A DNA stretch of 64,000 bases from Methylobacterium longum. Lineage in GTDB: Bacteria; Pseudomonadota; Alphaproteobacteria; Rhizobiales; Beijerinckiaceae. The stretch's first letter is position 1. Every line of letters begins with the position of its first letter. The translations under genes were made by a program, and so were the position numbers. The notes beneath the pieces are model-generated. The model searched no databases, was not told the DNA's origin, and saw nothing but the letters and a program-made list of their open reading frames with translations. The DNA lies in the NCBI RefSeq assembly GCF_022179385.1, contig NZ_BPQS01000023.1:1-64000 (forward strand), in the 5' to 3' direction. Shown piece after piece: positions 1 through 9,241 of the stretch.

Positions 1-30
1 CTCGTCCGAGAGCCAGAACAGGTCCGCCAT
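1..30 (-). CDS. Transposase, IS5-like, N-terminal fragment cut by the window edge
   Basis: Only the first ten codons are inside the window; they read MADLFWLSDE, which is the usual opening of IS5-group DDE transposases in Methylobacterium and relatives. The start is supported by a GGAGG ribosome site five bases upstream of the ATG (positions 36-40 on the minus strand). The rest of the gene lies to the left. The family call rests on a short match and is an inference; the presence of a translation start reading out of the window is seen directly. Confidence 0.5.
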   Translation of the reverse strand, partial: MADLFWLSDE

Positions 31-63
31 CGCCGCCTCCACGGTGTAAAGGGCGGCCCTGAA

Positions 64-267
64 TCATAAAACCACAAACCCTGCAACGGCTTGGTTCGGT
101 TCACACCCTAGCTCGCGCACAACCATCGAAGCGGACTGCCATGCCTGATGCGCTGACCCGCTCTGATCCTCTTTGAGGCCGTGCTTGGCGCAGCGTTCCG
201 CATCCGAAGCGTGCTTCAAGGCCCGCTCCACGGCACCGAGCGCGTCCTGGATATCAGCCTCGGTCAT
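64..267 (-). CDS. Hypothetical protein, 67 aa
   Basis: A small soluble protein of unknown function. It begins with an ATG preceded by GAGGT at a suitable distance, so translation is likely. The first half is helical and charged (residues 1-35, rich in A, E and K). It contains two cysteines and no membrane segment. Its 3' end lies right beside the partial IS5-like element at the left edge, so the C-terminus may have been replaced when that element inserted. No family was recognised. Confidence 0.45.
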   Translation of the reverse strand: MTEADIQDALGAVERALKHASDAERCAKHGLKEDQSGSAHQAWQSASMVVRELGCEPNQAVAGFVVL

Positions 268-558
268 CGCGAGACCTCATTCACCGTACCGTCCGGACGC
301 ATGATGCCACGGAATGGCTCTGCCCGTCCTACGATCCCTGCAGATTCTCGCCGGGCCTAATCGGTTCAGGTCGCCCGCTGCCCCCTCGGCGCCCTTCGCT
401 GGTGACGCTGCATCTCCGGCGAGGGCCTTGCGCCGTCGTGCCAGTTCGACTTTGAGCCTGCTTCGCGCGCGTGACAGACCGATCAATCGGTGCAACATTC
501 TCTCGAACAAAACAGACAACGGCGAAGCCGAGCGATGAAGGGGGCGCGGAGGAAAACC

Positions 559-864
559 GTGCCACAATACTTCTTCGACGTTCAATCACCGAGAGGGGTG
601 GTCTGCTGGGACTATCAGGGCCTCGAGTGCTCCGATGACAGCGCCGCGTTGTCCCTCGCGCGCCACGGGGCTGGCTTCACCTCGTCAGGCGATTGTGAAC
701 GCAATCCGCAGCTCAGGAGCTACCGCTTCGCCGTAGCGGACGCCGATCATAAGCCGTTCTTCACCGTGCCGTTTACGGACTTGCTCCCGGATGAAGAGCC
801 TGCTTCGGCGGTGCGGAAGCGTCGCTCTCGCGCATCATCCCGGCAGCCTGGAGCGCGTGCCTGA
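559..864 (+). CDS. DUF6894-like small protein
   Basis: Small soluble protein of about 101 residues. The N-terminus (PQYFFDV) followed by a stretch ending in a DxxGxE-like segment resembles the DUF6894 family, which opens with MPRYFFDV and an acidic DxEG motif and is common in rhizobial and Methylobacterium genomes with unknown function. The GTG at 559 is preferred over the ATG at 490 because GGAGGA lies five bases before it and the family motif starts at once. The last 31 codons overlap a convergent gene. The arginine-rich tail is not typical and could be eroded sequence. Confidence 0.5.
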   Translation: MPQYFFDVQSPRGVVCWDYQGLECSDDSAALSLARHGAGFTSSGDCERNPQLRSYRFAVADADHKPFFTVPFTDLLPDEEPASAVRKRRSRASSRQPGARA

Positions 865-1135
865 GGGAAGGTGACCTGTCGAAGTCGTCGGTGGCTGGAC
901 AGAAGGTCCAGCTCACCACGGACTGCGGCAAATTCAAACGCTGGATATTCAGCCCACACCGAGGCTTCGGCGTCTCACCCTGGACCAGAGCTGTCAAAGC
1001 GCCGGCTGCCGTGTCGTAGCAGCCGAGAAGATCCTGCTCGAAGATGACGGCAAAGCAGCTTCGCGCGCCGATTCGAGTCCATTCAATGCGGAATACCCCC
1101 TGCGGGGTCTCGTAGAGCCAGCAGCCACTCAGCAT
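773..1135 (-). CDS. Hypothetical protein, 120 aa
   Basis: Conserved-looking small protein of unknown role. The start ATG at 1135 is chosen because a strong GGAGGAGG lies just upstream; an earlier in-frame ATG lacks this. The first 80 residues look like a compact beta-rich unit (a Tyr/Gly-rich opening, then a FEQDLLGCY segment, a CGL turn and a closing W-T-F motif), a layout I associate with short hypothetical proteins of Methylobacterium. The C-terminal 35 residues run antisense into the DUF6894-like gene, so the true 3' end may have been altered. Confidence 0.45.
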   Translation of the reverse strand: MLSGCWLYETPQGVFRIEWTRIGARSCFAVIFEQDLLGCYDTAAGALTALVQGETPKPRCGLNIQRLNLPQSVVSWTFCPATDDFDRSPSLRHALQAAGMMRESDASAPPKQALHPGASP

Positions 1136-1438
1136 CGGCGCCTCCTCCAGCATTTTAGAGAGGAAACGTGGAGCCAAGCTCACAAGTTCAACCGGTGATA
1201 GGCATGTCTGCGCTGTAAACCGCGCGGATTATTAGAAAGCCACATAGGTCGAGGCCAGCCACCGCTTGTCGTCAGCCTTTCTTGATCCATGAGCCTAATG
1301 CCACCGCGTCGCGTTCGACTGCCGAGCGGCGGCATTAAGCGCTTGCCGATCACGACGCCAGTCGCGATGGGGCATTCGGGGATGCAGACTGTAGATGTCC
1401 ATGGCCGACATGGTGTGGTCAGGCTCAAGCCGATGTCC
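1136..1438. other. Gene-free stretch left of the insertion sequence
   Basis: About 300 bases with no convincing reading frame, ribosome site or hairpin. It separates the small hypothetical genes from the left terminal repeat of the insertion sequence at 1439. Confidence 0.5.
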
Positions 1439-1463
1439 GCTTCTAAGCTCGACTTTGGCCATT
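1439..1463 (+). repeat. Left terminal inverted repeat of the insertion sequence
   Basis: Reads GCTTCTAAGCTCGACTTTGG and continues CCATT. It matches the reverse complement of 2895-2919 in 24 of 25 positions. Confidence 0.75.
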
Positions 1464-2815
1464 CATGCGGCGTGGCAGAGGGCATAGGCCCAGGGCGCTG
1501 GCAAACGGAAGCGGGGTTTTGTTCGGGCGCGTCGGCGCGGTGATGTTGCCAAAGTCCGCTCGCGCCAGATCGCACAGCGCACGGCAGCCAGTGCATCGGC
1601 GAAGGTCGGGCGTGGTTTGGGGTACCACGCGGCGGCCGCGACGCGTCGCCGTTGGCGAGCCGGGAGCCGTGCGGCCAGCAATGTGACGATCGAGAACAGG
1701 GCGAGCAGGCAGGGCGTGGTGCGGGCGATCGCCGTGTCGGACCACTGCCGCTGCGTCTCGACCCCAAGATGGGCGCGCGCTTCCTGGAAGGTGACCTCAA
1801 CGGTCCAGCGACGCACGAACCACCCCACGATCTGCGCGGGCTCGCGCGTCGGTTCGGTGCAGAGCAGGGCCTGCGGTGCAAAGCGGCTCTCGGGATCGCG
1901 CACCAGCACCCATCGGATCGGCACGACCGGCAGACCGCCGTGCCGCCACACGGCGGTCCCGGAGGCGATCTCAAGGGTGCGCTCGCCCGCCCCGTACCAG
2001 CCGGGCACCACGACCGCGTGCCAGCGCGTTTCCTTGGCCGCGAGGATCGCAGCGAGCGTCGGCAGCCGCGCGCCTTTGGTCTGCGGGCGCCCGATCGTGC
2101 CGGGCGGGCGCGGCGGGGCGGGATCGTAGGGAGCGGCATCTAGCCGCAGGCGAGTGATCGCCGTGATGCGAGCGCGGCGCATCGCGTCGAGGAACAGCAA
2201 GGCCTAGAAGCCGCTGTCGCCCACCACTATGAGGTCGCGTCCCGGCAGCCAGCGCCGCGCCTGGAGGGCGAGTTGACGCCCGACGTCGAGCAGAGGCTTG
2301 TGCCGACGGCCCCGTTCACGACAGGCGCGCTCGGACGGCACCAGCGCGGTCAGAAACGGCAGCGCCCAGACGCGCCCCGCCCAGGGGATCGGGGCGAGCA
2401 CCATCAGGCTCATCCAGCGCAGCCCGCTCGCCTTGACGAAGTGGCTGTCGGAGGAGCGAACCGGATCACGGTAGATACCCTTGGCCGCGATCCGCTTGCC
2501 GCGGCGGCGCTCGATCGTATCGTCCAGCCCCAGGATGACTGGACCGCGCGGCGCGAACGCGTCGACGAGGAGACAGAGCAGAATGCGGCTGCCGGAGCGC
2601 GGGCACCACGCCGCCCGGTTGAGGATGCGGTGGACGTTCACGAACCGCCGCTCCTGCGCGCGGCCCAAGATGCGCAGGACGCTCGTCACCGTGCGCTGCC
2701 CCGGCGTGAGGATCGCGCCGACCAGCAGGTTCTGGGCGTGTCGCCACGAGCGGTGGACGAACAGCGGTGCGAACGCCAGGATGATCCCGGCGAAGCGGGC
2801 AGGCAGGGGCAGCAT
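1463..2815 (-). pseudogene. DDE-type transposase interrupted by an amber codon
   Basis: A reading frame of about 450 codons that would catalyse cut-and-paste movement of the surrounding element. The start MLPLPARF at 2815 follows the left-over leader; the segment GLDDTIERR carries the likely first catalytic Asp, and VVGDSGF the second; a C-terminal EVTFQEARAHLGVE segment would supply the Glu. These fit a DDE superfamily endonuclease fold related to IS701/IS4-like transposases. Immediately after GDSGF an in-frame TAG (2204-2206) occurs and the frame then continues unchanged as ALLFLDA, so this is a single nonsense change rather than a frameshift. Exact IS family is uncertain. Confidence 0.7.
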
Positions 2816-2894
2816 GGCGGTGTCTCTTGGCGGGGACGCCACCAGCCTATCCGTCACGCCCGCTTCGTCACCTCCGCCCACTCGACGAGCCGCA

Positions 2895-2919
2895 AATGGC
2901 CAAAGTCGAGCTAAGAAGC
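2895..2919 (-). repeat. Right terminal inverted repeat of the insertion sequence
   Basis: On the minus strand it reads GCTTCTTAGCTCGACTTTGG then CCATT, pairing with the left repeat except for one A/T difference. Confidence 0.75.
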
Positions 2920-3214
2920 CGCCGAACGCCGCTGAATGGCCGTAGGGGGCGCAAAGCCGAACGTCCGGTTTTGCGCAACGAATCCAGACTCGCCTGGGGT
3001 GGAGAAGTAGACGTTCGAATACTGGTGGGACGAAAACCGTCCGCGCGCTGGCCTGCCGTGCCGACCCACCTCGGATCGTAGCGGTTGTTATCTGAAGCTC
3101 GAATTGCACGGGGTAGCACCCCTACCACATAGCACCGTGCGAAATCATGATGGGCGATCGGTCAGCTGCTGGTCGACGCAGAGATATTACCGCCCGTAAG
3201 GATGGAGCCAGATC

Positions 3215-3610
3215 TTGCGGTTCAACCACGTTGCCAATCGCGTCAATCCGGACCACTTCGAGATCGTGGTGGACATGTTCGTCCAGCAGCTCGGTTTCGT
3301 GGAGCTGCGGCGCAACGAACGCGCCGTGTGGTTGCGGCAGACTGGGGCCAATGTGGATCTGCAGCTCAGCCGCAGTGATGCCGGGCACCGCGATCCTGAC
3401 CGAGAGCGTTCGCAGGTCTCGTTCCTCAGCGATACCCCGGAGGCCGATCTGCGGCGCCTGGCGTCTTGGTTCACCGCGCGGGGGCTGCCCGCCCGCATCG
3501 GCGCCTACTCCGAACAGGAGTTCTACCTGGACGTGCCGGCAGCGTTCGTGGACTTCGTCGTCGAAGCGATGCTGCCCGAGCTCGCCTCGTATGACATCAC
3601 GCTCGGATGA
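3215..3610 (+). CDS. VOC (glyoxalase-fold) family protein
   Basis: About 131 residues. The pattern NHVANRV, a predicted helix VDMFVQQLGF, a beta strand ending in VDLQL, then VSFLSDTP with a second helix and EFYLDVPAAF, is the beta-alpha-beta-beta-beta module of the vicinal oxygen chelate superfamily. A metal-binding His is present in the first strand (NHV), but the second conserved His and the Glu are not obvious, so enzymatic activity is unclear. The start is a TTG with GGATGGAG upstream. It stands alone between the insertion sequence and the integrase and reads opposite to both. Confidence 0.55.
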   Translation: MRFNHVANRVNPDHFEIVVDMFVQQLGFVELRRNERAVWLRQTGANVDLQLSRSDAGHRDPDRERSQVSFLSDTPEADLRRLASWFTARGLPARIGAYSEQEFYLDVPAAFVDFVVEAMLPELASYDITLG

Positions 3611-3679
3611 CCTTCACGGCGATCTCGTCCGTGCATCCATGGGACCGCGGACCCTAGTAGGCCACGATCACCGCGGACC

Positions 3680-4846
3680 CTACGTTTCGTTCAAACCAAC
3701 TGCCCCCGGCCCGGAAGCGCATACGCCTACATGCCCCGTCGGCCTCGCTCCTCGTAGGATAAGGAACTGACTCGACTGACTTTGCATCGCGATCGTCTGA
3801 AGTAGCCGCTCGATTGCCGCGGTGGCGAGGGCCTGGTAGTCCGGCGAGTACGCTGCGTAGATCTCGGTGATCGCAAAGCCTGGGACCCGGTGCCCGAGCT
3901 GGCCCGCCACCTCCTCGAATGGCACCCGCTCCTTGCGCAGCCAGCGTGCCACCGTGTGACGTGGGCTGTAGAGGTTCACCCGGCTATCAAGTCCTGCTCG
4001 CCGCCTACTTTCGCCTAGCGCGGTGTAGTACCGGTCAACGGGCTTTCCCCGGAAGCTGACGACATAATCTGATTCGCGCGGAAGCTGACGCAGATATGCG
4101 ATCAGGCTCGGCGGCATCTTCACGACCGGGCGCCGCTTCGATGTCTGCGCACGCTCTTCGGGGTTGAGGTGCAGCAGGCCGTCGTCGAAATCGACCTGAG
4201 CCCAACGCAGCTGTTTCACCGCCTCGGGTCTGCTTCCAGTGGCAAGGCAGATGAATAGCAGGGCATGGAAGTGCGGAGCCGACGCGTCGAGCCAGGCCGC
4301 GCACTCCTCAACGGACAGCGGCCGCCCCTTTGGCTGCACCTTCGTCACTTTGACGCTCGGTACGTGAACTTGACGGGTCAGCTCGCCACGCCGCCAAGAT
4401 CGGCTGAGCGCTGCCTTCCCAGCTGTCAGCACGTTGTTGATCGAAGAGGATTTTAGCTCGCGCCGCCGGAGATCATCGATGAAGCGCTCAATGCGAGCGG
4501 GACGGGTCGCCGCCCAGACACTCTCCGTCTCGCCATAGAACCGAACCCAGTGGTCGATGGCGTACTTGAGCCACTTCCGGGAGGTCAGGTGCTGACCGTG
4601 TTGGAGGTAGTAGGCGAGGACGATGTCTGCGATCGGAACCCGGGAGACGTCCTGAACGTCGGGCGTATCCTCCGCCAAGAAATGCGCCTTCAGCGCGCGC
4701 AATGCGGCGTTGAGATCGTCGGTGCCGGTCGACTTGCGCCGCACCTGCCGCCCATCCATCCAACAAATGCACCAGGCTGGACTGTTCGGGCGTCTGTGGA
4801 GCCAATACCGGCCCGCGGCGTGCTCACGCTTCGTGTACCGGCTCAT
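3680..4846 (-). CDS. Tyrosine recombinase / phage-type integrase
   Basis: A 388-residue site-specific recombinase expected to integrate and excise the neighbouring element. An N-terminal SAM-like core-binding region (about residues 65-150) precedes the catalytic domain. Catalytic residues are visible: Arg206 in ATGSRPEA, Arg296-His297 in YSPRHT, His319 in QLGHR, and the nucleophile Tyr330 in TEIYAAYSP. Tyr replaces the first box-II His, as in several alphaproteobacterial integrases. ATG 4846 is chosen for its GGGAG site. The start overlaps the stop of the upstream helix-turn-helix gene by 23 bases, implying translational coupling. The last 40 residues extend beyond the usual end. Confidence 0.85.
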   Translation of the reverse strand: MSRYTKREHAAGRYWLHRRPNSPAWCICWMDGRQVRRKSTGTDDLNAALRALKAHFLAEDTPDVQDVSRVPIADIVLAYYLQHGQHLTSRKWLKYAIDHWVRFYGETESVWAATRPARIERFIDDLRRRELKSSSINNVLTAGKAALSRSWRRGELTRQVHVPSVKVTKVQPKGRPLSVEECAAWLDASAPHFHALLFICLATGSRPEAVKQLRWAQVDFDDGLLHLNPEERAQTSKRRPVVKMPPSLIAYLRQLPRESDYVVSFRGKPVDRYYTALGESRRRAGLDSRVNLYSPRHTVARWLRKERVPFEEVAGQLGHRVPGFAITEIYAAYSPDYQALATAAIERLLQTIAMQSQSSQFLILRGARPTGHVGVCASGPGAVGLNET

Positions 4847-5261
4847 CGAAGGCTCCCACAACCTCTGCCTGCGCTTTGTTCCGCCCTCCCCCATCTCGGG
4901 GTTGAGGAGCAGGGCCACCTGCTGGGTTTGGATCGCCGTCACCGCCCTCGCTTCCATCCTTCCCGCAGCCCCAGAGCAGGACGGAGCGCTCCCCGAAGGC
5001 GAGGAAGTCGCACAGCATCATCCCGAGGTAGGCGACGGAGCTGTCGCCGAGTGGCACGTGGGGGATCTTGCCGGAGCGTCGCTTGCGCTTGAGGGTCGAG
5101 ACGTCGCCTCGGCCACCCTGTCGCTTGTCGGGTGGGACGAGCAGGTTGGCGGCTGCCCGCTCCGTGTATTGTCTGTGGGGATCGATGCCGTACGCGCGGG
5201 CGACGCTGTGCCGGAGTTCGCGTAGATGATCTTTGTCGATACGCGTCGGGTCGATGGTCAT
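4824..5261 (-). CDS. Helix-turn-helix DNA-binding protein, possible excisionase
   Basis: A 145-residue protein encoded just before the integrase. Residues 28-75 read as a MerR/excisionase-type winged helix: YTERAAANLL forms the first helix pair, VSTLKRKRRSGKIP the recognition helix and turn, and HVPLGDSSVAYLG the wing. A short insertion (about ten residues, PPDKRQGGRG) sits between the two helices. The C-terminal 40 residues are Gly/Pro-rich and unstructured. ATG 5261 has GGAGG at good spacing. Position and overlap with the integrase suggest a recombination directionality factor or element repressor; this role is inferred. Confidence 0.65.
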   Translation of the reverse strand: MTIDPTRIDKDHLRELRHSVARAYGIDPHRQYTERAAANLLVPPDKRQGGRGDVSTLKRKRRSGKIPHVPLGDSSVAYLGMMLCDFLAFGERSVLLWGCGKDGSEGGDGDPNPAGGPAPQPRDGGGRNKAQAEVVGAFDEPVHEA

Positions 5262-5524
5262 GGGTGCCTCCGATTGCGGACGCGATGACCCGATCGTCCG
5301 AGGCATGGCTCGGCCGTTCCCGCTCCTTTTGCAGCGGCGCCTGGATCATCGCGATGGGGTTGTTGGCCCGAATGCCCTGGGCCACGGGGGAGCGAATTAG
5401 ACAGTCGGCCGTGCGGCTCGGCTCTGCCTGAGATCTCGAGCGGGAGCTAACGCCTTGTGCTACCTAGTTTATGGTCGCGCCTGCCGCCGCCTTGGTCGTA
5501 CTGGGTGAAGGGAGCAGTGTCGTA

Positions 5525-8281
5525 TCACTCCCGTTCGCCCTGACCCCGATCACTTGGGTCCGACGTAGGCCCATCCGGTGAGTCCTGATCGTCGGTAGCC
5601 TCTGAGGCATCCCCCTCACACGCCGCCGATGTGCTCGCCTCGGGGAAATAGGCGGCCTGAGGGCCCTCCTCTGCCTCCTCGAACAGGAAGCCGATATCGG
5701 TCGCGCCGGCCGGCGGTCTGGGCAAGCTCGACCCACGGGCAGCGAGTGCCTCGTCCAGCTCGTCCTCGGTCATCTTCGGGATCGGCACGTGCTTGGGTTT
5801 GGGGCCGCGCTTCTCCTGCTCTGCCCCGGGCCAGTTGATCGCGATCCTCAGCCTCTCGTGGCCGATCCCCTGTTGCAGCCACGCAAGGATCGCAAGCGCC
5901 TCGTCGGAGAAGTGTTTGGGGTCCGACTCCGGCAGGTCCTCGTCGCGCTTCGGTGCCGTGTTCTCGTAGTTGAACGTGAGAGGTGCCTTGATCGCGTAAA
6001 AGCTGATGTCCCGGATGCTGTCATCGACCGGCTTGTTTTCGTACAGGCCCTTGACCATCACCTGATAGGGAAGCGGCCACTGCCCGGAGAACCTCCGGGT
6101 GCTAGCGCCTTTGCCCGTCAGCCACCGTTCGAGATCTTCCCGCGGCGTCCCGTTGAGATCGATGAGGACGTGCATGTGCAGGAGGACTGCATACTGCAGG
6201 CCAGGGAATTCGGCCTCCGCCAAGTCCTCGTTGGCGGCGATCCGCGCCCGCGCCTCGTCGAGCAGCCGCATTTTCGCGCCGAGCTTCATCCGGCGCCGCT
6301 CCGTCTCGAATGAGATCTTCTCGTCCTTCTTGCGCTTCTTCGTCGGCTTACGCTCCTGTGTGGCGAGGACGCGTAGGGTTTTGGCCTTGACGCTGTGCTG
6401 ATGATCTCCACCGATCGCGTGGCGGAGGTCGATGAGCTCCAACTCGAACATGCCGGTGACTGAGACGCCCGGAAGCTGATCATCTTTGTTGATGCGGTAG
6501 AGCTTCTTCCGCTCACGCTTCATCACCTTCTCGATTGAGCTCTTATATTTGAGCCGTTCGGGGTAGTTCGTCTTCGTGATCCCGGTGAATTCGCGATAGA
6601 TACACTGGAACCCCTGGGCGAGCGTGACGATGTCCTCTCGATTCAACGGGGTCGCCTTGTGCAGCTGCCAGAGATACGCTTCGTATCGCTCGTCATCGCG
6701 GCAGGAGACCAGCTCAGAAGACTCTAGGTCTGGTCGTTTGCGCCGGGATTTGAAGTGGTTCCGAGCTTCGATGATGACGTCGTTCCATCCGATCAGCCGG
6801 TCGGCGTCGGCCGTGACGTTGTCGGGATGGTAGAACCGCCTGTCTCGATCGGTAAGCCCAATCCGATTCTCGGCCAGCTCCAAGCTCAACCCGCTTTTCA
6901 TCAGCACGGCCGACATCGCGCTACGGCAGTCCTCCTGCCAACGACGTAGGTAGCCTAGCATCTCGCGGGCGTCGCGCCGGACGATGGAGGCGTCGAAATC
7001 GGCGAGGTGCTCTCTATCGAGATCGGGGTCGGGGAGGACGATGTCGTTGAGGATCGTGGCGTGCAGGAGGTTGAGGCGGGCCTTCTCGAGATCGGTGCCG
7101 TAGCGCTGCTCCAACTGCGGCCGGGTGTCCTCGATCAGGCGGGCGGCGTATCGGTTGCGGCAGTGAGTGCACCAGTACGACCCGCAGGCTAACCTCCCGT
7201 GGGTGCCACACCGCTCGATCCGGTCGGCTACCGAGGCGAGATGCGAAAGGTGGAAATCGACCTCGAGGACGATGCTGTCGGCAAAGGCTTTCTGTGCGGC
7301 GTCGACCTTGTGCCGATTGGACGCCGCTGTGGTCAGGATCTCGTCGTAGCGGCGGCGGGTCTCGGCGACGACCTCCTTCGCTCCCTGGTAGCGGGAATCG
7401 TCCTCGACGAGGCCCCGCAGCGCATTGACGGCGCGGGTCTTACGGTTCCGGCCCCGGCGGCGGGGTTCGACCTTCGCCTCCTCGGTGGCAGCCTCCGTGG
7501 CCTGCGCCGCCCGGATGGCCTCGACGGACGCGCGCAGCCCGCTCGTCACGCGGATTGGCGGAAATGCGCTAGGCTTTCCGGGGGCGGTCGCCTGTAACCG
7601 TGCGCTCTCAACGGCGGCATCGCCGAAGAACTTAGCAAAGTTCTCGTTCGTCCATGTCGCGTCGGAATCACCTGATGTGGTAGGTTCGGCACCTGCCGAC
7701 AAAAGGCGATTGGAAAGAGCAGGTTCGACCTCCGCCGCGACGTAGGCGATCGAGGAGGGATCGAGATCTGGCTCGCCCGACCCGGAGCGTCGGGGCTCGG
7801 CATCCGCGCGCTTAGCTTTGGAGCCGTCGCGCCCGAGATCTGGACCTCTGCCGAGGGAATGGTCGATCGCCTCCGCTGGATGTGCCGGCGAAGCAGTGTC
7901 GGTCGAAGACGAGAAACCGAAGGCGTCCATGAGGAGCGCCTCCCAATCCGCATCCGCCGGGGGCTCATCAGACCTTTTGGCGGGCTCGGTCACGAAACCG
8001 CTGCCGGGTGGGCGCCGGCCGTCCAGTGCCGCCTCGTGAGCGACCAGTGGGACGTAGGACGACCGGGGGGTAGAATGACTTCGATCGTCTCGCCCTGGGG
8101 CGGCGTGCGCCACCGCGATCGTGTCGGCGGGGTGCGCGCTGATCGCGTCCGCCGCAGCACTCCCAGCGTCTACCGCCGCCTCGATGTCGTCAGAGGTGGT
8201 CGAGGTTCCGCTCACGCGCGAAGCCTCGTACCACTCTTCTTCGGTGTAGGCCCTCGCGGGGCTGATAGATTGCTTAGTCAT
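5525..8281 (-). CDS. Large HUH-endonuclease-like replication/relaxase protein
   Basis: A 918-residue protein I read as a divergent rolling-circle Rep. Residues 1-280 are low-complexity and acidic. A zinc-knuckle-like cluster follows (Cys358, Cys366, Cys371, Cys374 with Trp370), as seen before the catalytic domain of Rep_1-type initiators. Motif I may be LNLLHATILND (403-413); motif II is LLHMHVLIDL, giving His702-Met-His704; motif III is DISFYAIKAP with Tyr762 and Lys765. A long basic insertion (about 570-670) lies between motifs I and II. HUH enzymes nick DNA and stay bound through Tyr. No helicase domain is visible. The start has no strong Shine-Dalgarno. Neighbours are the integrase pair downstream and an unknown gene upstream. 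Confidence 0.6.
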   Translation of the reverse strand: MTKQSISPARAYTEEEWYEASRVSGTSTTSDDIEAAVDAGSAAADAISAHPADTIAVAHAAPGRDDRSHSTPRSSYVPLVAHEAALDGRRPPGSGFVTEPAKRSDEPPADADWEALLMDAFGFSSSTDTASPAHPAEAIDHSLGRGPDLGRDGSKAKRADAEPRRSGSGEPDLDPSSIAYVAAEVEPALSNRLLSAGAEPTTSGDSDATWTNENFAKFFGDAAVESARLQATAPGKPSAFPPIRVTSGLRASVEAIRAAQATEAATEEAKVEPRRRGRNRKTRAVNALRGLVEDDSRYQGAKEVVAETRRRYDEILTTAASNRHKVDAAQKAFADSIVLEVDFHLSHLASVADRIERCGTHGRLACGSYWCTHCRNRYAARLIEDTRPQLEQRYGTDLEKARLNLLHATILNDIVLPDPDLDREHLADFDASIVRRDAREMLGYLRRWQEDCRSAMSAVLMKSGLSLELAENRIGLTDRDRRFYHPDNVTADADRLIGWNDVIIEARNHFKSRRKRPDLESSELVSCRDDERYEAYLWQLHKATPLNREDIVTLAQGFQCIYREFTGITKTNYPERLKYKSSIEKVMKRERKKLYRINKDDQLPGVSVTGMFELELIDLRHAIGGDHQHSVKAKTLRVLATQERKPTKKRKKDEKISFETERRRMKLGAKMRLLDEARARIAANEDLAEAEFPGLQYAVLLHMHVLIDLNGTPREDLERWLTGKGASTRRFSGQWPLPYQVMVKGLYENKPVDDSIRDISFYAIKAPLTFNYENTAPKRDEDLPESDPKHFSDEALAILAWLQQGIGHERLRIAINWPGAEQEKRGPKPKHVPIPKMTEDELDEALAARGSSLPRPPAGATDIGFLFEEAEEGPQAAYFPEASTSAACEGDASEATDDQDSPDGPTSDPSDRGQGERE

Positions 8282-8311
8282 TATCGAAGCTGTTGCTGTC
8301 GGAGAGAGTTT

Positions 8312-8893
8312 CTATTCAGTTGATTTCTTCAATCTGCGCGTAATGGCGGCAAACAAATCATCGAGGTCCATGAGGGATCTATCATCGATGCCCAAAGCTT
8401 CGGCGTTGGCTGTGTCGAAAGCTTTGTATGTAGCTTCCGACACCCTCTTGCACGCCGGACTATCGGTGAATGCATCCGAGCAGAAACTCGTGATAATCGA
8501 TCGATGGTGTGTCTCTGGGTCTATCCCGAAGCAGGAGGAGATGTGTATAAAATAAAATGGTTCGTATTTTTCGCATGCTGCCGTAATAATACCTCGGAGA
8601 GACTTGGGTAGAAAATCCTGCACTACGAGGGCGAGTGTGATCCCATCTACGGTCCTGATGTTCTCGGCCAGTTCGTATTCCGTCGTGCTGCGATGCATTG
8701 CGTAGCCAGCGTCTTCTGCCGTCTTGAGATACTTCGCAAAACCCTCCCCTTGGCCGTGTCCCAACCCGACCAGAGTCTCGGAGGGATGAGCGGCGATAAT
8801 TTGAACGAGCGTTCTGTCGAGCGCCAGCATTCCCTGAGCATCGGGCATAGTTTGCATGATTTCCTCGTCATGTTTGGCTTCAAATTGAAGCAT
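8312..8893 (-). CDS. Hypothetical protein upstream of the HUH protein
   Basis: A 193-residue soluble protein with no family I recognise. It ends 30 bases before the HUH protein start and reads the same way, so the two are probably one transcript. Base composition is clearly lower in GC than the surrounding genes, a sign of transfer. The sequence has mixed helices, five cysteines (among them ACEKYE, SSCFGI and SPACKR) and a basic C-terminal end ITRRLKK. The first or thirteenth codon (both ATG) could be the start. Its conserved company with the HUH gene would have to be checked before assigning a plasmid or element maintenance role. Confidence 0.5.
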   Translation of the reverse strand: MLQFEAKHDEEIMQTMPDAQGMLALDRTLVQIIAAHPSETLVGLGHGQGEGFAKYLKTAEDAGYAMHRSTTEYELAENIRTVDGITLALVVQDFLPKSLRGIITAACEKYEPFYFIHISSCFGIDPETHHRSIITSFCSDAFTDSPACKRVSEATYKAFDTANAEALGIDDRSLMDLDDLFAAITRRLKKSTE

Positions 8894-9165
8894 ATGGACT
8901 AGATTGATTCATACGCTGTGCGCTCGATCAATTGCATGCTGCTGGGCTAAGCGAAGACCCTACGTTCGTCGTCCGCCAGCGCGATGCATACGGTCGCTTC
9001 AGCCGCGCGCGACGGGCGGATCGCTGCCCGTAAAGTGTTACCTGCGCAGTTGTATGATTCAGATTTGTCGGCCTTGGGTTTGGTTATTGTTCCGCCGCTG
9101 CCGCTGACCAGCCGTATGTAACGCAATTTTTGGGATTTGTGCAAGATTAGGTTAGTCCGCTGCCA

Positions 9166-9221
9166 GTTGATGTACACTATCTGTGCTTGTGAACGCGGAT
9201 CGCTGATTGCGTTCGATCAAC
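9166..9221. repeat. Nested inverted repeats
   Basis: GTTGAT (9166-9171) pairs with ATCAAC (9216-9221), and inside it GAACGC (9191-9196) pairs with GCGTTC (9209-9214) around a 12-base loop. Such nested arms can extrude as a branched hairpin. Confidence 0.4.
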
Positions 9222-9241
9222 GAGCTTGAGCTAATGCCATG

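Larger units (their letters stand above)
1439..2919 (-). mobile_element. Insertion sequence of about 1.48 kb with DDE transposase
   Basis: The element is delimited by near-perfect terminal inverted repeats of 25 bases (1439-1463 and 2895-2919, one mismatch) around a single minus-strand transposase gene. The transposase stop codon falls at the inner edge of the left repeat, as in compact insertion sequences. I could not find a clear target-site duplication directly outside the repeats. The transposase is interrupted by an amber codon, so this copy is probably inactive. Confidence 0.7.
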
